Part shown: positions 7,568-12,656 of the stretch, piece by piece | How the letters are laid out: each line of letters opens with the position of its first letter | Numbering within the stretch: the stretch's first letter is position 1 | NCBI GenBank assembly: GCA_946886975.1 | Contig: CAMPJV010000036.1 | Span: forward strand, 1-12,656 | Source: an uncultured Taibaiella sp. | GTDB lineage: Bacteria > Bacteroidota > Bacteroidia > Chitinophagales > Chitinophagaceae | Reading direction: 5' to 3' | DNA length: 12,656 nucleotides | The notes under the pieces: generated by a model | Told to the model about the DNA's origin: nothing | Database searches by the model: none | What the model saw: only the letters and a program-made list of their open reading frames with translations | Program-made: the position numbers and the translations under genes

Positions 7568-10500
7568 ATGCAATTAAGAGGGTTGGTAAAGTTTTTTACC
7601 GTAGCGCTTATCCTTATCTCACTGTATCAGCTTTCGTTCACGTTCATTGTTCAGAATGTAGAAAGTAAAGCACGTACCCAGGCCCGTAAACAATCACTGG
7701 CTGCTCATCCCGGGGTGCAGGGAGAAGAACTGGAGAAGTTGATTGATGCGCGTTATGACAGGATAACGGATAGCCTGCAAGGAGAAACTGTGCTTGCGAT
7801 ACCATTGCTGAAGAAGTACACTTACCAGGCTGCCAAAGAGCAGGAGCTGAGCCTGGGTCTTGACCTGCAGGGCGGGATGAACGTGACACTGGAAGTGAGC
7901 CTTGACGAAATGGTGCGCTCGATGTCGAACAACCCAAAGGACCCAGCACTTAACAAGGCTATCGCTGACGCCAATAAGCTAAAGGCTAACAGCCAGGAAG
8001 ACTTCGTTACACTTTTTGGTGAGGCGTTTGCGAAAAGCAACCCGAATGCTAAGCTGGCCTATTTGTTTACCAAACCATCTGAGAAGGACATTACACTGAC
8101 CTCTACGAATGAGCAGGTGCTGAGCAGGATGAGGACTGAAGCTAAGGATGCGATCAAGCGGACTTACCAGGTGTTACTTACCCGTATTGACAAGTTTGGC
8201 GTGGTGAATCCTAACATGAACCTTGATGAGAACAAAGGAATTATCACTGTAGAACTGGCTGGTGTGCGTAATCCGGAACGTGTGCGTAACTACCTGCAAG
8301 CCACTGCAAAGCTGCAATTCTTTGAAACCTATACTAACCAGGAAATTTATACCGGACTACTAAGCGCAGAGACATCCCTGATAAGCTATCTGGGCGGAGT
8401 GAAGGAAACCGACACTGCTGCTAAGGCGGCGGACACGAATGCTGTAGCTGCTACTAACACTCCCGCTGATTCCGCTAAGAAGGCTGCGAGCGATACGGGT
8501 AGTCTTGCTTCGCTGCTGAACGCTGATGAGAAGGCTGCCGCTGGTGGAGACACTACTGCGCTGGCCCAGGCTGAAGCTGAAAAGAAATATCCGATCCGGT
8601 CAATTCTGTATATACCTGAAGAACTGGCCAGCAATCCTGGTCCGGTGGTCGGCTATGTTGCAAAGAAGGACACCGCGAAGCTGAACGAGTATCTGAGCCT
8701 TGACGTAGTGAGGAATAAGTTTCCAAACAACGTGAAGTTCCTTTACGGAGCTGAAGACAAAGAAGGCAGAAGGAACCCGAATATGCCTTTACGCATTTAT
8801 GCAATCAAGACGGCTCAGGGTGGTGACGAAGCAAAACTGGAAGGAGACCGCGTAACTGAAGCGCGGATGGACTATAACCCACTATCCGGACAACCTGAAG
8901 TATCTATGGAAATGGATGCGATCGGTGCCCGTATATGGAAGAAGATGACCGGTGAGAACAAGGGCCGCTATGTGGCGGTGGTGCTGGATGATAAGGTTTA
9001 TTCATCTCCTATAGTAAATGACGAAATTGGCGGCGGACGTACCTCAATAAGCGGAGGCTTTACTGCGGAGGAGGCGACGGATCTTGCTAATATCCTTAAG
9101 TCCGGTAAATTACCCGCTCCGGCCCGTATTGTACAGGAGCAGGTGGTAGGACCTACACTTGGCGCTGAGTCTATTAGTGCAGGTTTTAACGCGATCATAC
9201 TTTCCTTCATCGCCATCTTCGTGCTGATGCTGGTTTATTATAACACGAGCGGATGGGTGGCAAACGTATCACTGACGCTTAACCTTCTTTTCACTGTCGG
9301 AATACTTGCTTCTCTACACGCAACGCTTACGTTGCCTGGTATAGCAGGTCTTGTACTGGGTATTGGTATGGCGGTGGATGCGCACGTACTGATCTTTGAA
9401 CGTATTAAGGAAGAACTGGTGGCCGGTAAGGGGCATGAACAGGCCATAAAGGACGGTTATTCCCGGTCATATGCGCCGGTACTTGACGGACACATCGCCC
9501 AGCTTATTACGGCAGCGATCCTATTCACCTTCGGTCTTGGACCAGTACTTGGATTCGCCACAACACAGCTCCTGAGTATCTCAATTTCCCTGTTTTGCGG
9601 TATCCTGGTATCTCGCCTGATGAAGGACATGTACACGAAGAATGGTCGTCACTTCAAGTATTTCACTGCTGTTTCCAAGGCGGTGTTCCAGAAGGCGAAT
9701 TTTGACTTCATGAAGATCCGCAAGGTGACCTATATTATCTCGGCGGTAGTAGTGCTTGCGGGTGTAGCTGCTCTTTTCAATGGCTTTGACTATGGCGTTG
9801 AATTTGCGGGTGGCCGTTCTTACACTGTTAAGTTTGACAAGAGTTATGAAGTAGCGGATATCCGCGACAAGTTGCATAATTACTTTGGCGAGTTTCCTAT
9901 TGTTAAGACAATCGGTACTGACAATCAGGTGAACATAACTACAGCTTACCTTATTGAGCAGCCAGGTCAGGAAATAGAGCGGCAGGTTCAGGCTAAGCTT
10001 CATGAAGGATTGAGTAAGGAAGGATTTATTCCTGCAGGCGTGAGCCTGGACCAGTTCAACAGGAACTACGTTCAAAGCTCACAGACTGTGTTGCCAACTA
10101 TTTCGGATGACCTGATCAATGGCGCTAAATGGGCTACAATATTCTCGCTGATCGCGATCTCGATCTATATCCTTCTTCGTTTCCGCAAATGGCAGTATTC
10201 GCTTGGGACGTTTGTGTCGCTGATCTTTAACATATGCTCTACTTTGGCTGTATTCTCCTTCCTCAAGGGCAGGGTGCCTTTCGCTCTTGAGATCGACCAG
10301 CACTTCATCGCAGCGATACTTACAGTTATTGGTTTCTCGATGAACGATACGATCATTGTATTTGACCGTATTCGCGAGTACTTCCGGAAGGAACCAAATA
10401 AGGATAAGAAGACTGTTGTGAACAGAGCCATCAATGATACACTTCCACGTACTGTAATGACATCACTTACCGTGTTTCTTGTGGTTCTCATCCTCTTTAT

Positions 10501-10678
10501 TGTAGGTGGTGAGGTGACACGTGGCTTTGCGTTCGCGATGCTCATTGGTATTATCACAGGTACTTACTCTTCTATATTTGTGGCAGCGCCAGTGCTTGTA
10601 GATCTTGATAAGAGCGATAAGCTTTCCCAGGAAGTAGACAGGGAAGCAAGGATAGAAGAGCTGAAGAAGCTTGCCTAA
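7568..10678 (+). CDS. secDF: Fused protein translocase subunit SecDF
   Basis: This 1036-residue inner-membrane protein joins SecD and SecF, which use the proton gradient to pull secreted proteins through SecYEG from the outside. The SecD half has TM1 (about 9-28), the LGLDLQGG motif at 96-103, the large periplasmic P1 domain to about 530, and five more membrane segments (about 540-685) with GMAVDAHVLIFERIKEEL at 600-617, whose Asp604 is the expected proton-relay residue. The SecF half starts at about 711, with a membrane segment at 718-737, GVEFAGGRS at 743-751 (DFTGG-type motif), a periplasmic domain to about 845 and five segments at about 853-1008 with IGFSMNDTIIVFDRIRE at 921-937. Twelve membrane segments in all. 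An Ala/Asp/Thr-rich insertion at about 280-340 interrupts P1. Fused SecDF is normal in Bacteroidota. The gene has its own promoter and terminator. Confidence 0.96.
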   Translation: MQLRGLVKFFTVALILISLYQLSFTFIVQNVESKARTQARKQSLAAHPGVQGEELEKLIDARYDRITDSLQGETVLAIPLLKKYTYQAAKEQELSLGLDLQGGMNVTLEVSLDEMVRSMSNNPKDPALNKAIADANKLKANSQEDFVTLFGEAFAKSNPNAKLAYLFTKPSEKDITLTSTNEQVLSRMRTEAKDAIKRTYQVLLTRIDKFGVVNPNMNLDENKGIITVELAGVRNPERVRNYLQATAKLQFFETYTNQEIYTGLLSAETSLISYLGGVKETDTAAKAADTNAVAATNTPADSAKKAASDTGSLASLLNADEKAAAGGDTTALAQAEAEKKYPIRSILYIPEELASNPGPVVGYVAKKDTAKLNEYLSLDVVRNKFPNNVKFLYGAEDKEGRRNPNMPLRIYAIKTAQGGDEAKLEGDRVTEARMDYNPLSGQPEVSMEMDAIGARIWKKMTGENKGRYVAVVLDDKVYSSPIVNDEIGGGRTSISGGFTAEEATDLANILKSGKLPAPARIVQEQVVGPTLGAESISAGFNAIILSFIAIFVLMLVYYNTSGWVANVSLTLNLLFTVGILASLHATLTLPGIAGLVLGIGMAVDAHVLIFERIKEELVAGKGHEQAIKDGYSRSYAPVLDGHIAQLITAAILFTFGLGPVLGFATTQLLSISISLFCGILVSRLMKDMYTKNGRHFKYFTAVSKAVFQKANFDFMKIRKVTYIISAVVVLAGVAALFNGFDYGVEFAGGRSYTVKFDKSYEVADIRDKLHNYFGEFPIVKTIGTDNQVNITTAYLIEQPGQEIERQVQAKLHEGLSKEGFIPAGVSLDQFNRNYVQSSQTVLPTISDDLINGAKWATIFSLIAISIYILLRFRKWQYSLGTFVSLIFNICSTLAVFSFLKGRVPFALEIDQHFIAAILTVIGFSMNDTIIVFDRIREYFRKEPNKDKKTVVNRAINDTLPRTVMTSLTVFLVVLILFIVGGEVTRGFAFAMLIGIITGTYSSIFVAAPVLVDLDKSDKLSQEVDREARIEELKKLA

Positions 10679-10705
10679 AACTGTGACACACAGATATCAT
10701 TAACG

Positions 10706-10733
10706 ATCCCGTGCCATGTGGTACGGGATTTTT
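10706..10733 (+). terminator. Rho-independent terminator after secDF
   Basis: A 10-bp stem (10706-10715 with 10720-10729, one G-T wobble) around the loop ATGT is followed by a T run. It starts 28 bp after the secDF stop. A GTG at 10711 that could extend the next gene lies inside the left arm, which argues against that longer start. Confidence 0.88.
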
Positions 10734-10748
10734 ATTAGGTTTAAACTC

Positions 10749-10756
10749 TACATTTG
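10749..10756 (+). promoter_or_regulatory. Probable mlaE promoter (-7 element), very close to the start codon
   Basis: TACATTTG is an exact match to TAnnTTTG. It ends 8 bases before the ATG at 10765, so transcription would begin within a few bases of the start codon. The -33 element is not clear; T-rich sequence from the terminator tail occupies that region. Confidence 0.55.
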
Positions 10757-10764
10757 TAGCTCCT

Positions 10765-11508
10765 ATGGTCAGAAAACTGCTGGAACACATTGGGAAGATC
10801 GCCCTGATGATTAAGGGGTCGTTTGCACGGCCGGAGAATACAAGGGTGTACTGGAAGGAGTTTATGGAGCAGTGTAATGACATAGGCATCCGATCCCTGC
10901 CAATTGTGCTGATCATTTCTTTATTCCTGGGAATGGTGCTGACTGTGCAGACCGCATATCAGCTGGTTAGTCCGCTGGTGCCCAAGTACGTGGTAGCACA
11001 GGTGGTACGTGATTCTGCGATACTTGAACTGTCTCCAACAGTGATCTGTATTGTGCTGGCGGGTGTGGTGGGGTCAAAGATCGCTTCAGAACTGGGGAAT
11101 ATGAGGGTAAGTGAGCAAATAGACGCTCTGGAGATAATGGGCATTAATACGAAGACTTATCTCGTTCTGCCTAAGATAGTTGCTTCACTTATCATGGTTC
11201 CCTCACTGATAGTGATTTCTATAGCAGTGACCATCTGGGGTGGATACATAGCAGGAATGTTTTCGAGCATACTTTCGAAGGAGCAGTTCCAGATGGGCCT
11301 GACGCAAGGATTTCTGCCTTATAATGTTTTCTTTGCTATTATTAAGGCCTTTGTGTTTGCCTTTATTATTTCGGTGATACCCGCCTACTATGGGTATTAT
11401 GTAAAGGGTGGAGCCTTGGAGATTGGGCGGGCTTCTACCACTTCAGTGGTGGTAAGCTGTATACTTATCTTGTTAGCAGACTATGCCTTGTCGGTGTTGT
11501 TATTGTAA
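10765..11508 (+). CDS. mlaE: MlaE/YrbE-family ABC transporter permease (lipid transport)
   Basis: The 247-residue integral membrane protein matches the MlaE permease family, which works with an MlaF-type ATPase and an MCE-domain protein (MlaD) to move phospholipids between inner and outer membranes. The family signature is clear at 109-140 (ELGNMRVSEQIDALEIMGI, then a conserved LPKIVA), with a GxEVGRAST-type motif near the end (GGALEIGRAST, 215-225). Hydrophobic segments lie at about 45-65, 88-106, 136-160, 188-208 and 226-247. ATG at 10765 is preferred over the in-frame GTG at 10711 because the extra 18 codons would sit in the secDF terminator and the promoter, and the N-terminus from MVRKLLEHIG suits the family. 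No ATPase or MCE gene follows: the stop lies 9 bp from the end of a convergent gene. The gene runs with secDF but appears separately transcribed. Confidence 0.9.
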   Translation: MVRKLLEHIGKIALMIKGSFARPENTRVYWKEFMEQCNDIGIRSLPIVLIISLFLGMVLTVQTAYQLVSPLVPKYVVAQVVRDSAILELSPTVICIVLAGVVGSKIASELGNMRVSEQIDALEIMGINTKTYLVLPKIVASLIMVPSLIVISIAVTIWGGYIAGMFSSILSKEQFQMGLTQGFLPYNVFFAIIKAFVFAFIISVIPAYYGYYVKGGALEIGRASTTSVVVSCILILLADYALSVLLL

Positions 11509-11517
11509 CGCCCCGAT

Positions 11518-12656
11518 CTACGATTCAGGTTCGTCCTTCAGGTCTTCTGACTTATCGTTTTCTGAAGGTTTACCATTTACAAAATGCTCTGAGCTCGGAA
11601 CGGGTGCGTCGCCAGTATAGCGTGCAATAATGGTGTAAGCATTTAAATTAATTTCCTGTTTTATAGCGTCTGGACTCGCGCCTTCTGCAAGTGGTTCTGG
11701 CAAGTGGTAGTTGAGGACGAGCTGAAAGGAATTCTCGCCAAAGGTTTCCAAGGCAACATTGACCGGGTCTATTACATGAAGCACCTTCCTGATCATTAGC
11801 TTGAGTTCATCTATCATCGGCTGAAGCCTGTCGGAAGGCATTCCATATTTGACGTTAAAGACTACTCTCACACGTCGTGTATCCCTTTGAGAAAGATTCT
11901 CAAGGTTTTCATTGATAAGCTTTTTGTTGGGAATAATATAAAGTGAGCCGTCAGCATTGCGGAGCCTTGTACTACGGAAGCCTATTTGCTCAACCATGCC
12001 TTCAAGGCTGCCAAGCTTCACGACATCACCTGTCTGAAACGGCTTATCTGTGAGTATAGTGAATGAAGCAAAGAAGTTCTCAACGCTTTCCTTTGCTGCA
12101 AGTGCTATTGCAACACCCCCAATTCCAAGTCCTGTGATCAGGGCGGGTATATTTACATTAAACACGGTTCCAAGGACCCAAAAGATACCAATAGTCCAAA
12201 TGCCAATCTTCACAACTTCCCTAACCAGCGGCAGCAACTGTTCCTTCTCTTTGTTGTCCTCTTCGTAAGCTTTTGCAATGATGACGTGGAAGATGAAATC
12301 AACGATCCTGGACACTGTCCAGATAAAGAAGAGGATAAGCAGGAAAATAAAAAGCTTGTCTGCAACGTCGCTGATCCTGATCTCTACGAGCTTATCGTCG
12401 TGGAGACGACGGAATATGACCTGCTGCAGGAAAAATCTAAGTTGATTGACAGCGATGTAGAAAAGGAGCGTAATTAATAATAGTTCGACCGGCTTAATGA
12501 TAAGACCTTGGAAGAGTTTCGCATGACGCTTGTCGCTAAACCTGTTTGAAATGGTGCAGCTAAGCTTAGCAATCATTAGCGACAGTGGCTTCTTCAGCAG
12601 CAGCGTGGCAATGATAATGCCTGCGAACCAGAGAATATTTGAGACCCGTTCTGTAC
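11518..12656 (-). CDS. MscS-family mechanosensitive ion channel (5' end beyond the window)
   Basis: This is a small-conductance mechanosensitive channel family member: an inner-membrane protein that opens under membrane tension and releases solutes on osmotic downshock. The frame stays open from the stop at 11518 to the window edge, giving at least 378 codons. The methionine at 12576 is internal: the 26 codons before it continue a membrane segment (NILWFAGIIIATLLL). Numbered from that Met, hydrophobic segments lie at about 30-54, 74-100 and 122-140, and the pore helix at about 149-171 has the Gly/Ala-rich pattern GLGIGGVAIALAAKESVENF. The MscS beta domain follows (PFQTGDVVKLG, GMVEQIGFRSTRLRNADG, IIPNKKL). 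The C-terminus ends in a charged, probably disordered tail (about 332-352) and lacks the FPxQT-type ending many members have. It converges on mlaE with 9 bp between stops and no visible terminator. Confidence 0.92.
   Translation of the reverse strand, partial: TERVSNILWFAGIIIATLLLKKPLSLMIAKLSCTISNRFSDKRHAKLFQGLIIKPVELLLITLLFYIAVNQLRFFLQQVIFRRLHDDKLVEIRISDVADKLFIFLLILFFIWTVSRIVDFIFHVIIAKAYEEDNKEKEQLLPLVREVVKIGIWTIGIFWVLGTVFNVNIPALITGLGIGGVAIALAAKESVENFFASFTILTDKPFQTGDVVKLGSLEGMVEQIGFRSTRLRNADGSLYIIPNKKLINENLENLSQRDTRRVRVVFNVKYGMPSDRLQPMIDELKLMIRKVLHVIDPVNVALETFGENSFQLVLNYHLPEPLAEGASPDAIKQEINLNAYTIIARYTGDAPVPSSEHFVNGKPSENDKSEDLKDEPES

Noticed and set aside
9581..10075. 164-codon minus-strand open frame inside secDF
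   Set aside because: It is a shadow of secDF: the plus strand encodes conserved SecD/SecF sequence through the whole stretch.
10711..10764. GTG start extending MlaE by 18 residues
   Set aside because: The added codons lie in the secDF terminator hairpin and in the mlaE -7 element, and the added peptide does not resemble an MlaE N-terminus.
11536..11567. CTTCAG/CTGAAG inverted repeat near the end of the MscS gene as a terminator for mlaE
   Set aside because: The stem is only 6 bp with a loop of about 20 bases and no T run follows; it also lies inside coding sequence.

Overview
The window looks like an ordinary chromosomal stretch of a Bacteroidota bacterium, most likely close to the Chitinophagaceae. 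Four things support this: a MurF-alanine racemase fusion, SecD and SecF joined in one chain, a large secreted protease ending in a type IX secretion (T9SS) sorting domain, and promoter elements of the Bacteroidota type (TAnnTTTG) with leaders that lack a clear Shine-Dalgarno sequence. The lineage is an inference from gene architecture. No rRNA, tRNA, CRISPR array, transposase, integrase or phage gene was seen.

Layout. A possible tail of an upstream gene (3-65) is followed by a DUF4340 membrane-anchored protein (103-1146) and its terminator. Next is the murF-alr fusion (1247-3751), for peptidoglycan precursor synthesis. It converges on a 1031-residue M43-type metalloprotease on the minus strand (3817-6912), and the two share a strong bidirectional terminator. 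A 655-bp gene-free stretch (6913-7567) holds an 11-bp tandem repeat array, an inverted repeat and a purine-rich tract, and ends in a good promoter for secDF (7568-10678). secDF has its own terminator. Immediately beyond it a second promoter drives an MlaE/YrbE-type lipid-transport permease (10765-11508), possibly from a leaderless mRNA. The last gene is an MscS-family mechanosensitive channel on the minus strand (11518 to beyond 12656); its start lies outside the window.

The genes share a cell-envelope theme: wall precursor synthesis, Sec-dependent export, lipid trafficking across the envelope, osmotic protection and a secreted protease that should use Sec followed by the T9SS. Each main gene has its own terminator or opposite orientation, so they appear to be independent transcription units rather than one operon.

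I did not find a clear new biological system. The least explained part is the 6913-7567 intergenic region with its helically phased 11-mers. The other points worth checking are the regular Cys/Trp pattern in the protease repeats, the mlaE gene without a neighbouring mlaF, the probable leaderless start of mlaE, and non-standard residues at the SecD proton-relay motif.
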